Origin: Dendrocalamus latiflorus
Lineage: Eukaryota > Streptophyta > Magnoliopsida > Poales > Poaceae
NCBI GenBank assembly: GCA_017311315.1
Contig: CM029669.1
Span: forward strand, 9,817,465 to 9,881,464
Length of the DNA: 64,000 nucleotides
Direction of reading: 5' to 3'
A program made the translations under genes and the position numbers. Below, one piece after another: positions 22,495 to 34,355 of this stretch. Numbering within the stretch: the stretch's first letter is position 1; every line of letters starts with the position of its first letter. The notes beneath the pieces were generated by a model. That model worked only from the letters and a program-made list of their open reading frames with translations, was not told the origin of the DNA and did no database searches.

Positions 22495-22980
22495 ATGCCA
22501 TCGAGCAAAATGCCCCGCCGCCTCCCTCTGTCGTCCCGCCTCCCTCATTCTGCTCTCTCACGCCGCCTGCTCCCTCCCCTCTCGCGACGCCCGCCGACTC
22601 CCTTCCCCTCTCGAGCCCCGCCGCCTCCCTCCCGCGCCGGCCGCCGCCTCCCTCCCGCCTCCTCCCTCTCGCACCTGCCGCCGCCTCCTCCCTCTCGCGC
22701 CGGCCGCCTCCTCCACTCCACACGGCCGCCTCCCTCCAGATCTCGTCCCCAGCACCGGTACCGCCGCCTCCCTCCCGCCTCCTCCCTCTCGCGCCGACCG
22801 CCTCCTCCACTCCACACGGCCGCCTCCCTCCAGATCTCGTCCGACGCCACCTCCTTCCGCACCTCAGGACCGCCGCCGCCGCCTCCTTCCGCCCCTCAGG
22901 ACCGCCACCGCCGCCTCCCCCCTCCCCTCAAGACAGCCGCCTCCCCTCTCCCCTCAGCAAGGTGAACCCCTAACCCTAAT
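22495..22980 (+). other. GC-rich proline/arginine-coding block inside the PIF element
   Basis: About 480 bases of CGCCGCCTCCCTCC-like low-complexity sequence, with long overlapping open frames on both strands (e.g. 22495-22965 plus). No domain is visible and the frames follow from composition. The block ends in CTCAGCAAGGTGAACCCCTA, a plausible splice donor, and TTTCCTGCAGGGTGG at 23628 and 23709 are plausible acceptors. It looks like a captured 5' exon, or an exon of the element, rather than a protein gene. Confidence 0.4.
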
Positions 22981-23023
22981 CTCCCCCCTCTCTCCTAACC
23001 CTAGATTTGGGCTTGTAATTGTT

Positions 23024-23142
23024 CATGGTATTCACTTGCTACTGTAATTGTGCTTAGCTATTGTATGCGATTATGTTATTCACTTGCTGTTCATGGTATT
23101 CACTTGCTGTTCATGGTATTCAACTTGCTGTTCATGGTATAT
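23024..23142 (+). repeat. Short tandem repeat, ~20 bp
   Basis: About four copies of TTCATGGTATTCACTTGCTG with small length changes, within the PIF element. Confidence 0.75.
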
Positions 23143-25660
23143 CTTTTGAGCTGTTCCAGATGAGTAGAATACACTGCTCATTATCACCGACAATTTCATG
23201 ATTATCACACAACAATTTTATGAGTCTGGAAAAAGTAAATGAAGAACATGTGCTATGCTGATTCACACATACATATATGTGCTATGTTTGATCACAGATA
23301 TTGTATTGTCGATTATATCTTAAGGCTTTTCTCTCTGTTCTCTATTTTTGGGGTATGTGTGGGGGTGGGGATGCCTAACACTGCCGATGCCGGTCCCAAG
23401 CCCGGATAAAAGTGGAGGGGGCATGAATTCAAGTTGATTTTGCACAGTGGCAAATCAGAGGAAGAACCAAGTTGATTTTGCAATTAAGAAATCCTTTGCT
23501 CTTATTTTACTCATGGATATGGTAGCTCATTTTGCAATGTGTAGCCATTCATGAACCCTTGGCTTGGCCCAATGCACCGTCAATCGATTATTTGTATGAA
23601 TTGGGGAAAAAAAGCTATTGGTGTTGCTTTCCTGCAGGGTGGTGAATTGGGGAAAAAATCGATTATTTTAACATCCGTTTTGTTCAAACTAAACTCAAGT
23701 AATCAAATTTCTTTCCTGCAGGGTGGTGATTTTTCAAGAGGAGATGGTATTGCTTCATTAGCCCAGGACTGGAGTTGGAGTCTTGGTCTCCTGGATAGAG
23801 GCATAGCCGCATAGACCATTGCTGTATTGTTATGTGGTTCTCAATTTGTGTAATTGTGTCAATGATAATGTGGTATTAACAGATACCGAACCGTATTATA
23901 AATTGTACATACTATTTGCCTGTGGCTCTGTGAATGCACAAATATATATACGATCAATTTTTTTTGACGGAAAAGATCAGTGCGAGGTAGGCCGAGGTAT
24001 TGCCGATCTCAGTTCACTATGAGAATGTTCTACATAAAAATATACCACCAGTCAAAAAGGAAAAAAGAGAAAGAAAATCTAGTTAAATTGAAGTGTCAAA
24101 ACTAGGGGTAACATGGTCTATTTCCCTCAAATCCCCCCTTTTATGAATCTGGAGCTAACCTAGTAGCCAAACACTTTTTAGATGCAGCTCCAGATTCTCA
24201 GAGAAGTGGATTCTCAGAGAATCCAGAGCAGAAGCTGAAAAATGAGAATCTGGAGCTCTACCAAACAGGCCCTAATACGAGTAGAGATCATATATTACTT
24301 GGAAAGCCTCCACCCAACTCCTTATCCAATATGAATAGAAAACGTATCCCACTTGAAGTCCGTCATCCAGACCCTTACTATTCAACCCATTAAGTATATG
24401 ACCGTGTAGGTTCATGTATACTTGGTTGTAACTTGAAAACACCTTTTTGATCACTGGTCTGTAGCGGTATCTAGCAAGACATATTGACCCCCAAATATAC
24501 ACAAATAGTAATCTTGATGAACTTTATGCAATATGATATGCAACCAAGTCTTAGTTACCCACAATCAGCTCATAACTCCTTACACCATATCATATATGGT
24601 CATAACTAGTTCATATCCCCATACGACCAATTCACATATTAGTTTATGATATTTCTGATCAGCTTACGACCAGTTAGTATCTCCATACGACCAGTTCGTA
24701 TCAGGTAAGACTTAATGATCATTTTGTATATTCTCCTTTTGCCTCACGATATCCGATGAAACTCTAGGTGAGAAATATGTCATCCATAGACAATTCAATC
24801 TTTTCTCGATCTAGTCATGGATAGCTTCATGTACGTGGTTGACTCTTTGATCACTCATGGCATAGCCATGCGCTTTATTTATCTGATCACATCGAGGGGT
24901 CCAGAGATATCTCTCCTGTTATGTAGAATGGGCAAATCTTATATCAGATCAGTCACATTCCTCCGTATGTTTCATAGCATACCTGAAAGCTACTTCTATA
25001 ACTATCCAGTTACGAAGTAGCGTTTGGTAACACCTAATTGCATTATTACACATTAAAAAATTATGCTGATATCAAGTACAAGGATTATATATATTATCAT
25101 TGCTTGAGACCAACTGATGGCACAAAATATAATAATCTCAACAGTGTCTCAAGATAGATCAATAAAACACTATGTTTTCTAACATGTGTCCGCATCATTG
25201 TGATATCCCCATATCTATGACCAGTGAAGCCTGGTCATCAATCAATACATATGCTGGTCTATAAATTACTAGTGTTCCGACCAGGGATCCCTTTAAAATA
25301 ATATCATATAACAAACAAAAGCTTCATGAATAAAGTCACGTACATGTTATGCTTTATAAATGATGATTCATTTAATGAATATAATAACATTTATTTAAAA
25401 GATCATAAATAAAGAAGTGATATAATCATCTCTATAATTACCTCTAGGACATATAACTACCAAGGTTAATTACAACGGGAGGGCGAAAACATAGAGAAAA
25501 ATCTCTTTTTTTAGAGGGCATAATTCCCCCCTAAAAGGGCCCTTTCGACAAATATCTTCGGATGAGCAGGCAGCAGCTATTAAATGTTCCACAATTTTGG
25601 TTGCTGGTGGCTTGAGCATGACACTTTTGTCAAATTTGCAAGAATAAGTTCTAATATTAA

Positions 25661-26200
25661 CAGTGGCGAATCCAGAATGAAAAATAAGGGTGGACTGAAA
25701 AATTATACATTCTTATACTAGATCGTAAGTTTTTGTACAATTATTGGTTCTACACCTCGAATGACTAAACTACTTTGTAAGAAACATAGTTTTGTATTCT
25801 TGTGCAATCAAATTCATAGCTTCATACATGAATAAAAACAAAGTAAAAAGAGAGATACAACGGAGGTACCTCGCTAATAGCAAGTGAATCCCAAAAACAT
25901 TTAAATATGATTCCGATATATAACAATCTGTACATCAAAAATATAAAAAATTAGTAATACAATAGCAAATTGTACTTAATTACTTAAATGATCAATTTTG
26001 CAAATCTATGAATTAAATTTTAATTAAGTATATACATTAAGAAATGTCTATATTCTCAAGTTAGAGGACTGATTAAGAAATGAATTGTAATTTGCAATTT
26101 GCAAACCTAATAAAGTCTCGGTCTGTCGGTCACTCGGTGTCTCGGTCAGCCGGTCAGGGTCCAGGGGCGAATATCCAGTCGGTGAGGTCGGTCTCGGTCA
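25661..26200. mobile_element. 540-bp insertion present only in copy B spacer
   Basis: Interrupts sequence continuous in copy A between AATATTAA and CTTGTGG (near 20548), where copy A has five other bases (GGATA). Starts CAGTGGCGAATCCAGAATG, a terminus style common to grass DNA elements, and ends GTCGGTCTCGGTCA. The right part has CGGTC-rich simple repeats. Superfamily not determined. Confidence 0.5.
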
Positions 26201-26578
26201 CTTGTGGTGGCCTAAGTGGCCAAATATACCAAAGCTCCAAATTTCGAGTGGACAGGAAGAAATGTTGACGTTGAGGTCAAGGGATGGCACCAGCACTTCT
26301 GAAGGTAGATTGGTGACTAGACTTAACATTGTTCTCCAACGACCTGGTCATGGCATAGAAATAGTCTGAAGTAGCAAATACTTAGTGCAATCTGGATCAA
26401 GGAAGGTGACATGACAAGGGGAACAGGAACAGAGCTATTCTTTGGCAGATAAAAGCTGTACAACCTACAAACCAAACGAGTGAATTCATAACACAGTGCA
26501 ATAGCAGCTAAAAGTTCTTTACCCATGTCCATGTTTCATCAGATTCTCAAGGCTTTTTGCCATGCACTTATCATTGGT

Positions 26579-29041
26579 ATGGGTCGTGCTTGTAACACAC
26601 CGTACATAATTATCTTTTTGTTCTTCTTAATGTTAACTGCATTGAGTTTGGCGCTGTCTTTCTGCAACAGCTGAGGTGATTCTTGGGCAAAGTGATAAGG
26701 AGGTGCTCCTCGAACTGAAGAACTTCCTACAGGCGCAAAACCCGATAAACCGTGGTGGGTATGACAACTGGTCGGAGTCGGAGACCTCACCTTGCCGTTG
26801 GCAAGGTGTTGGGTGTGATGCTGCCGGACGTGTCAGTTTTCTTGACCTCTCAAACTCAAACATCGCCGGTCCAACCTTCGGTAACTTCTCTGGCCTCAGT
26901 AGGCTCACGCGCCTAGATCTCTCAGCAAACAGCATCACTGGCGAACTGCAGGCTGATATCAAACACTGCCGGTGTCTCCAGTACCTAAACTTATCAAATA
27001 ACCTCATCGGAGGTACCCTCGACGTGTCCAGCCTGACCAACCTGCAGATACTAGATGTGTCGCAAAATCGGTTCCAGGGCACTATGAGCACAAACTTCCC
27101 AGCAATCTGCCGCAACCTCAGCGTCATCAATTTGTCCAGCAACAACATCACAGGCAGAATAACTGGACTATTCAGCAACTGCTTTATGCTCAAGGACGTT
27201 GATCTCAGCTGGAACCGCTTCACTGGAAAGGTAGGGAAAGGAATTGAAAGGCTTAAACAGTTCCAGGCTGCAAAGAACAATCTCACAGGAAGAATTTCTT
27301 CGAGCACGTTTTCCATGGGGTGCAAACTGCTGTCTCTAGACCTCTCCAGCAACCAATTATATGGTAATTTTCCAAATTCAATTGCCAATTGCTCAAGTTT
27401 GACATCCCTGTCCCTATGGGATAATGCCTTTAGTGGATCTATACCACGAGGAATTGGCTCAATGTCCGGGCTTGAGGAGCTGGTTCTCGCGAGCAACCAC
27501 TTCGATCACAAGATACCACTTGAGCTGATGAACTGCACCAGCCTGAAATATTTGGACATCAGTGACAATAATTTTGGAGGGGAGGTGCAAGAAGTCCTTG
27601 GAAATTTAACGAGTCTGAAGAATCTGGTGCTTCAAGAGAATAATTACAGTGGAGGCATTGTATCCTCCGGCATTTTACAGTTGCCAAAGCTGACCGTGCT
27701 TGACCTCAGCGTTAACCAATTCTCTGGCAAGCTACCTCGTGAGATAGCTAGTATGGCAAGCATAAAGGCCCTCATGCTTGCAGACAACAACTTCTCTGGT
27801 AGAATCCCACCATCTTACGGTCAGCTTATCAGGCTCCAAGCGTTGGACTTGTCATACAACAGCCTTTCCGGTGAGATTCCACCAGACATTGGTAACCTGA
27901 CATCGCTTCTCTTGTTGATGCTTGCTGGGAACCAACTTTCAGGAGACATCCCAAGGGAGATTGGGAACTGTACTAGCTTGGTTTGGTTCAACCTTGTTGG
28001 AAACCGAATATCCGGCCAAATCCCACCAGAGATGGCAGGAATGGGGAGGGACCCCAGCCCAACCTTTGCGAAGAATCGCAGGGATCCTTCACTGTTGAAG
28101 TATGTGACCAGTATGTGTCTTCCTGTATACCGGTGGGTCCCAGCAAATTATCCAGAGTTCAACTTTGTTGAATCAATGATGATGTCTCGGAAGAACTGCC
28201 GCACCACATGGAACAGGCTCGCGATGGGGAGTGACATACTTCCAATATCTTCACCGTTACGAACAGCCTTAGGATATGTTCAGTTGTCAGGAAATCTGCT
28301 GTCCGGGGAGATACCCTCCACAATTAGTGCAATGAAAAACGTTAGCTTGCTCCTTCTTCATGGCAACCGGCTCTCTGGAAACCTACCATTCGAGATTGGC
28401 TGGCTTCCACTAGTTGCTTTAAATGTCTCGAACAATTATATTTCTGGTGAGATTCCATTCGAGATTGGTCATCTGGGTTCCCTTGAGAGCCTCGATTTGT
28501 CTTGGAATAATTTCTCTGGTTCACTTCCATCAAGCCTAGGGAAGCTCTCTAAACTGAGTGAATTCAATGTTTCGTACAATCCGCTTCTCTCGGGCGAGGT
28601 TCCAAGCAGTGGGCAACTCTCAACTTTCTACGAGGAATCTTTTCTTGGTGATCCACTCTTGTCTTTCCACTCACCTGCAGGTCCTACTTCTCATTCAACT
28701 GGTAGCGAGCTCGCCTCGTATGGTACAGAAGAGCATCCTACAAAAGAAGAGATCAATGTGTCAATAACTGCGTTTCTTGTTTTCTTATCTGTCACATTGG
28801 TTATCAGAGAACTTCAGTGTGTCATGTATCTGTACCATATCATATTATATAAAATAACTAACTGTAGGATGTCTAGGCAGTAGAAATTCTGGTTCTATGT
28901 TACAATATGTAAAATAAACGAGGACAAAAATAGCTTGCCATGGCTACTGCGCCTCTTTCAGTTGATCAGATATTGCAAGTTGTTGGTGGCTTTCTACTGT
29001 TGCGCTGTAAAATTTTGGTTCTAGTGCTACAAGTTGCAGCA
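26579..29041 (+). pseudogene. LRR receptor-like ectodomain, copy 2 (kinase-less)
   Basis: The best preserved gene-like unit. The LRR frame is open from 26646 to 28883: LRR cap (VLLELKNFLQAQNPINRGGY, SPCRWQGVGCD), about 20 plant-type LRRs, a ~70-residue non-LRR island near codons 465-535 (MAGMGRDPSPTFAKNRRD ... ADDED Cys pair around MCLPVYRW and SRKNCRTTW), more LRRs, a juxtamembrane stretch and a short hydrophobic segment (SITAFLVFLSVTLVI). It then diverges and stops. Architecture and wording match the At1g74360-like LRR receptor kinases, which sense ligands at the plasma membrane, but no kinase domain follows. A signal-peptide-like start (MGRACNTPYIIIFLFFLMLT at 26579) lies in a different frame, and the LRR frame has no early ATG. 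Possibly a spliced or kinase-less receptor; more likely a pseudogene. Confidence 0.7.
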
Positions 29042-29253
29042 TGTTAAAGTTGCAATGGTATGCCGTGTTTGATAAGGATTAGAGATAGAATAGTTTGTTA
29101 GAGATAGAGTCCATTGTAATCTGAAGATTAGATTCAATCTCTTCCTTCCAAACTCGGTATACCGTATTGTAATCACCTCTGGCGCTTTGTCCAGTAATAC
29201 ATAAACATACGTGGCCTCGAGAGAGGTTATACGCTTCTTCATGAACTCTTTCA
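29042..29253 (+). repeat. Copia-1 5' LTR
   Basis: 212 bp, TGTTAAAGTTGC to ACTCTTTCA, followed at once by the primer site. The 3' LTR partner is not in the window. Confidence 0.8.
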
Positions 29254-29265
29254 TGGTATCAGAGC
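29254..29265 (+). other. Copia-1 primer binding site
   Basis: TGGTATCAGAGC, the exact tRNA-iMet complement typical of plant copia elements, immediately after the LTR. Confidence 0.85.
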
Positions 29266-29343
29266 GATCGATCCAAGCCAGTAACAGATCTAATCGAGCG
29301 ACCGTCTTGAAACGACGTATATTAGCGGCGAGCGGCAAAGGCC

Positions 29344-32300
29344 ATGACGACTTCATCTTCAACCTTGCCGACGCTCCCCTCAGGACTTTCTCTTGGTCCT
29401 CAGGTCACGGAGAAGCTTACCCGCGGCAACTTTGTACTCTAGAAGGCACATGTGCTTCTGGCTCTGCGAGGAGCGCAGCTGCTGGGGTACCTCGACGGAA
29501 CTGCGTCACCTCCGCCAAAGAAGATCGTTGTCAAGGTTGACCACAAGTCTATAGAAGATACAAACCCTGAATACATCAGATGGGTATCTCTCGATCAACA
29601 AGTCCTTAGTTATCTGCTCGGCTCGTTGTCACGAGAGATTCTCGCTCACGTCGCGTCCAAGACGACAGCGCACCAAGTCTGGACGACCCTCGAAGGGATG
29701 TTCAAGTCTGCAACAAACGCAAGGGTGATCAATACCCGCATGGCTCTTGCCACAACCCAGAAGGGCACCTTGACTGTGTCGGAATATTTCGGTAAGATGC
29801 AAGGTTTTGCCGACGAGATGGCTGCCGCAGGGAAACCGCTTGAAGAAGACGAATTCATCTCCTACATCCTGAACGGAGAACGGAGAACAGGGAAACCGCA
29901 ATTGTTGAACTATGAAAACCGGTTGGATATGTGGCAGGGAGGTGCAAACTTCCAAGGGTCGCAGCAACAAGAATAGTATGCGTAGTGGTCGGGGCAGCAG
30001 CGAAAATTGCGGGAACCGTGGCGAGGCGGATGTGGGTTCTCCAGTGGCCGCGGAGGAGGCTCTGACAACCGCATGAAGTGTCAGATTTGCAATAAGCCGA
30101 AGCACACGGCGGCTGAGTGCTGGCACCGTTTTGATGAAAGCTATGAAGCCGAGCGCAAGACAGCAGCAAGTGCAGTGAATTCATACGGTGCAGATTCAAA
30201 TTGGCACACAGATACCGGAGCTACCGACCATATCACAAGTGAGCTTGACAAATTGTCTATTAGGGAGAAGTACAATGGTACAGAACAGATTTTCGCCGCA
30301 AATGGCACAAGTATGGACATTAAACATGTTGGTCACACTATTGTTCATACCCCACATCGTAATCTTCATCTCAAATATATCTTGCATGTTCCTAAGGCCA
30401 AGAAAAACCTTGTTTCTATCCATAAACTTGCTAAGGATAATCAAGCCTTTCTTGAGTTTCACTCCAATTTCTTTTTGATTAAGGATCGGGCAATGAAGAA
30501 AGTTTTTCTACAAGGAAGATGTGAGAATGGTCTTTATCCTGTTTCGCCTACCCCAGTTCGGCCCGAGAAAGAAGTCTTCAGTGTCATCAAACCGTCTTTG
30601 TCCAAGTGGCATAGTCGTTTAGGTCATCCTGCTTTATCCATTGTGGATAAGGTAGTTAGCTAGAATAATCTCCCATATACATCAGAATGTAATAAAGAGT
30701 CGGTTTGTGATGCCTGTCAACAGGCAAAGAGCCATCAGTTGCCTTATGATAGATCCAATAGTGTGTCAAGTTCTCCTTTGGAATTAGTTTTTTCTGATGT
30801 CTAGGGTCCTGCCCCTGAGCTTGTTGGGAGAAATAAATATTATGTTAGTTTTATTGATGACTACAACAAATTTACATGGATCTACCTCTTAAAACATAAG
30901 TCTGAGGTGTTTCAAAAATTTCATGAGTTTCAGCAACTAGTAGAAAGACTATTTAGCAAGAAAATTGTCTCTATGCAAACCGACTAGGGTGGTGAATATG
31001 AAAGACTACACTCACTCTTTCGCAAAATAGGCATAACCCATAGAGTTTCTTGTCCTCACACTCATCAACAAAATGGGTCAGCTAAAAGAAAACATAGACA
31101 CATTGTAGAAGTTGGCCTAGCCCTTCTTGCGCATGCATCCATGCCTCTCAAATATTGGGATGAAGCTTTCCTTACGGCCACTTATCTCATTAATAGAACT
31201 CCAGCTAAGTCATTAATCTTCAAACCCCTTTACAGCGTCTGTTTCATGTTGATCCTCATTATATGTCTCTTCGTGTTTTTGGCTGTGCTTGTTGGCCAAA
31301 TCTTTGTCCTTATAATATTCATAAGCTCCAATTTCGCTCAAAACAATGCACTTTTCTTGGCTATAGTTCTTTGCATAAGGGGTTCAAGTGTCTAGATATT
31401 CAAACTGGCCGGATATACATATCTCGTGATGTTATCTTTGATGAAAATATTTATCCCTTTGCCACTCTTCATCCTAATGCCGGTGCCTGTCTCAAATCAG
31501 AACTCCTTCTCCGTCCAGCCACCTTGTTAAATTCCTTTAACCACGGGGGTGAACGTGTGGCTCAACTGACTAATGATCATGCTGCTAATCAAGATTTGCA
31601 GCAGTTTGTTTCAGAAGAAAATTCGCAGGAACATGCAGATTCAGCAGAAGACAGTTCACATGAAATATCAGCGGAAGCAGCGGCGGATGGAGTGACTGGC
31701 GTGCTTCCTGAGATACCTCTTGTGCCTACGTCACCAGCGTCGCTTCAACAGCTCTCTGGGTCACCAGGATCAGGCGACATGTCACCTGCGTCATCTACAA
31801 TGAACCATTCGCAGCCTGCCGCGTCGCACCAGTACGTGGCGACAGTGGAGGGTCAGACATCGATAGCTGCAGCAGACGATCATGCCAGGAGCGACAGCGA
31901 CGCAGACGCAGTCTACAGCAGCATCCGGATCTTCTGTGCCTAGCATACAGCGGTTGGTCACAAGACTTCAGCAGGGCATCGTTAAACCCAAGGTAACCAC
32001 TGATGGTACTATTCGGTATGGATTTTTTACATCTACAGGAGAACCACAGACTGTAGATGAAGCTCTAAGATCTGATCATTGGAAAAATGCCATGAATATA
32101 GAATATGAAGCACTCATGAAAAATAAAACCTGGCACATGGTACCCCCCCCCCCAAAGAAAGGAATGAACATAATTTATTGTAAGTGGGTTTACAAAATTA
32201 AAAAGAAGGCTGATGGAACAATAGAAAGGTATAAGGCTAGATTAGTGGCTAAATGATTTAAACAACGTTATGGTATTAATTATGAAGATACTTTTAGCCC

Positions 32301-32376
32301 AGTTGTTAAAGCAGCAACTATTAGACTAGTTCTGTCTATTGCACTCTCAAAAGGATGGTCACTACGACAATTAGAT
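29344..32376 (+). pseudogene. Copia-1 gag-pol, broken
   Basis: ATG at 29344 opens gag (UBN2 type; QVLSYLLGSLSREILAHVAS near 29600). A zinc knuckle follows at 30079 (CQICNKPKHTAAECWH), an aspartic protease site near 30210 (WHTDTGATDHIT), the integrase zinc region (KWHSRLGHPALS near 30605), the core (FIDDYNKFTWIYLLKHKSE near 30855) and RT (CKWVYKIKKKADGTIERYKA near 32180). Stops: TAG at 29440, 30661, 30802 and 30985, and TGA at 32254; a frameshift lies in the integrase C-terminal region near 31250. At 29440, 30802 and 30985 the TAG stands where related elements have tryptophan. A run of ten C at 32145 sits in the RT N-terminal region. The reading frame is lost at 32376. Confidence 0.8.
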
Positions 32377-34355
32377 TGTAGGATCGGAAATGGCAATAGA
32401 GGGGGGTGAATGGTGCCTTTTTAAAAATCACCCCTCAAAGTATCCACAATGAACTCCTCCGATAGATATGAAAAGCTATGAAGAATGATGTTTCATGCCT
32501 ACTGGAGATACATTACAAATAAAAGTGACAGTGGGAAAAGAAACAACAGAGATGAAACACAATGGTCACCATAAAAACATAAAAACCAGTAGGAACTGCA
32601 GTGGGCCGGTCTGACCGCTATTGACCGGCCGGTCAGACCACCCTGGGCCGGTCAAACCGCCCTTGAGGGGCCGGTCAGACCGCCCTTTAGGCACCGGTCA
32701 GACCGCCTGTAGAGTGCCGGTCTGACCGCCCCCCAGACCGGTCTGATCGTCGTGTTCTTTCCGGTCAGACCGCCCTTCGGGCGCAGAGCAGCAGTAAGGG
32801 TTGATGTTTAGACTAAAAAACTGAGCACTTCATGCAGCAAGGAAATTTGATGAACTTTTGCTAATTCCCTTGGGTCAACAGGTCAAGACCTTAACCTAAA
32901 TTGCATTTATGCCTGAGAAATCAAAGGGATTCATCACAAGACCAAGAAATGAAAGTTTAGGCTGAAAACTGAAAAAGGAGATGAGAGAAATGTTAATTTT
33001 CAGATTTCTCGCGATTCATCCATCCTTTGCTTAAGATCTTTTGCAAACAGATTAGCAATGAACTCAGGACTTGCAAACAAGAAACTCAAGCCATCTCCTA
33101 AAGGGAATCAACATATTCCATCATCCCCTGCATGAAAACCCTAGAAATCAAGAAACAGAGGAAATGAGTGAAAAAGGAATCTTTGATTCTTCTATTGTAT
33201 TCTTGGGAGTTTATCTGACCAAATGGTCTTGAGGCATATTCCCACACAGAGCAAACAAGAATCAATCATTCAAGCAGAGGAATCAACTCAAATTCACTTT
33301 TGGCAGAGAAGATCAATAAGAAGACCAAAGAAGAAAATCATCGCAGAGAGAGCAAGAAATGAATGCAACTCAACACAATCCTTCTCATATTGATTTTGAG
33401 GAAGAGAGATGAATGATTACAAAGGTTTACAACCACTACATTCCCATACGCGATTGGAAATGAGTTTCACTACATGCTTGCTATGGGATGAACTCACGCA
33501 GGAGCCACTCACCCGGGTCAAGCAAACCCTCTACTCTCCAGAATACTCAAACTCCCCTCATTTCTTGCTATGGATGAGCTGAAACCTGCTGCCTCCCACT
33601 CCACCTTTTGAAGGCAAAAACTCACCCCAAAGAAGAAATACAAGAAGTGGCATACAATGCCCACTCCCACACATCACACACCATATGAGGCAATAAGTCA
33701 ACACACACAACCATATTTTGGAGGGAAAACCACCTCCTCCACTCATTTGCTTGAGTCAATTTACCAAATTGCCCCTCAAGCACCTTCCCGGAAGCTTCCG
33801 CATCCGGCACCTTGACCGTCTGGACCTCGACTCCTCCCTGAGTCTAGTCCGGTCCGCTTCGCTGCACACGACCGCACCCGGCATCCTGATCGTCTGGACC
33901 TCCGACTCCTCCCTGAGCCTAGTCCTGGTCTGTTCCGTCGCACACGACCACGACCGACACCAAACCGTTTGGACCTCCGACTCCTCCCTGAGCCAAGTCC
34001 CGGTTCGCTCGTTGTTGCCCACCATGTCCGCCACCAGTAGCTCCAGCTCTGGTTCCTCGTCTCCCGACTCGCAACCACCTCACCAGCCTCGATCATCTTC
34101 GGCATCACCAACCGTCTGGACCTCTACACCTCCTGTGCCTAGTCCCGGTCCTCCTCGCCTCACCATGACCTAGCTCCGAAGTCCTGTAGTCACACAGACA
34201 AGCAAACCATCACATAGCACCACATGAAACAGCATATCAACAATAGCATATGTAAAAGGTACTCAACCCTAGAATACCAAAAACAAACTCAAACTCTCTA
34301 AACCAACTGTCAATTACTCATCACAAACATGGGGATACCTCCACATGGTCTCTCA
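32377..34355 (-). repeat. Sirevirus 3' LTR (1979 bp)
   Basis: Minus-strand start TGAGAGACCATGTGG at 34355, preceded by a polypurine tract (AAGGGGGAGAT). The end, CGATCCTACA, is at 32377. It contains the GGTCAGACCG array (32606-32790) and three diverged ~75-bp repeats around GTCTGGACCTC (33815-34010, with a fourth partial near 34115) also present once in the LTR at 10668-14263. Confidence 0.8.
32606..32790. repeat. ~23-bp palindrome-rich array in the LTR
   Basis: CCGGTC words start at 32606, 32629, 32648, 32671, 32694, 32717, 32738 and 32761, mostly 23 bp apart. Units alternate CCGGTCAGACCGCC and CCGGTCTGACCGCC, and each is a near-palindrome (GGTCAGACC or GGTCTGACC). Confidence 0.85.

Larger units (their letters stand above)
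22276..24272. mobile_element. Non-autonomous PIF/Harbinger-type element
   Basis: Ends are GGGTCTGTTTGGTACAGCTC and (inward from right) GGGCCTGTTTGGTAGAGCTC. The element is flanked by TAA on each side (22273-22275 and 24273-24275). Copy A of the duplicated unit shows the unoccupied site (ATATCCAATACGAG near 19140), so the target duplication is directly visible. TWA targets are typical of PIF/Harbinger. No transposase is present. The interior has a GC-rich, gene-exon-like block (22500-22980), short tandem repeats and intron-like AT-rich sequence. Confidence 0.8.
22217..25459 (-). repeat. Angela-like LTR, truncated (duplicated unit, copy B), with PIF insertion
   Basis: 22217-22275 and 24273-25459 together match 19110-20342 of copy A. 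The LTR starts mid-length directly at the end of LRR copy 1, marking the tandem-duplication breakpoint. CTTTATATAGAG near 22242 is the minus-strand TATA region. It ends ACATATAACTA followed by CCAAG, the same right flank as copy A with one change. A 2.0-kb PIF-type element interrupts it. Confidence 0.75.
29042..32376 (+). mobile_element. Ty1/copia element (copia-1), 3' end missing
   Basis: 5' LTR 29042-29253, primer site, gag, zinc knuckle, protease, integrase and the start of RT, all on the plus strand. It sits exactly at the point (after GTTGCAGCA, 29041) where LRR copy 3 continues into different sequence, so it inserted just downstream of the LRR gene. It is cut at 32376 by the LTR of a Sirevirus; the remaining RT, RNase H and 3' LTR are absent. 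Confidence 0.8.

Noticed and set aside
22484..22862. Glu/Arg/Gly-rich minus-strand frames
   Set aside because: Mirror frames of a CGCCGCCTCC low-complexity block inside the PIF element.
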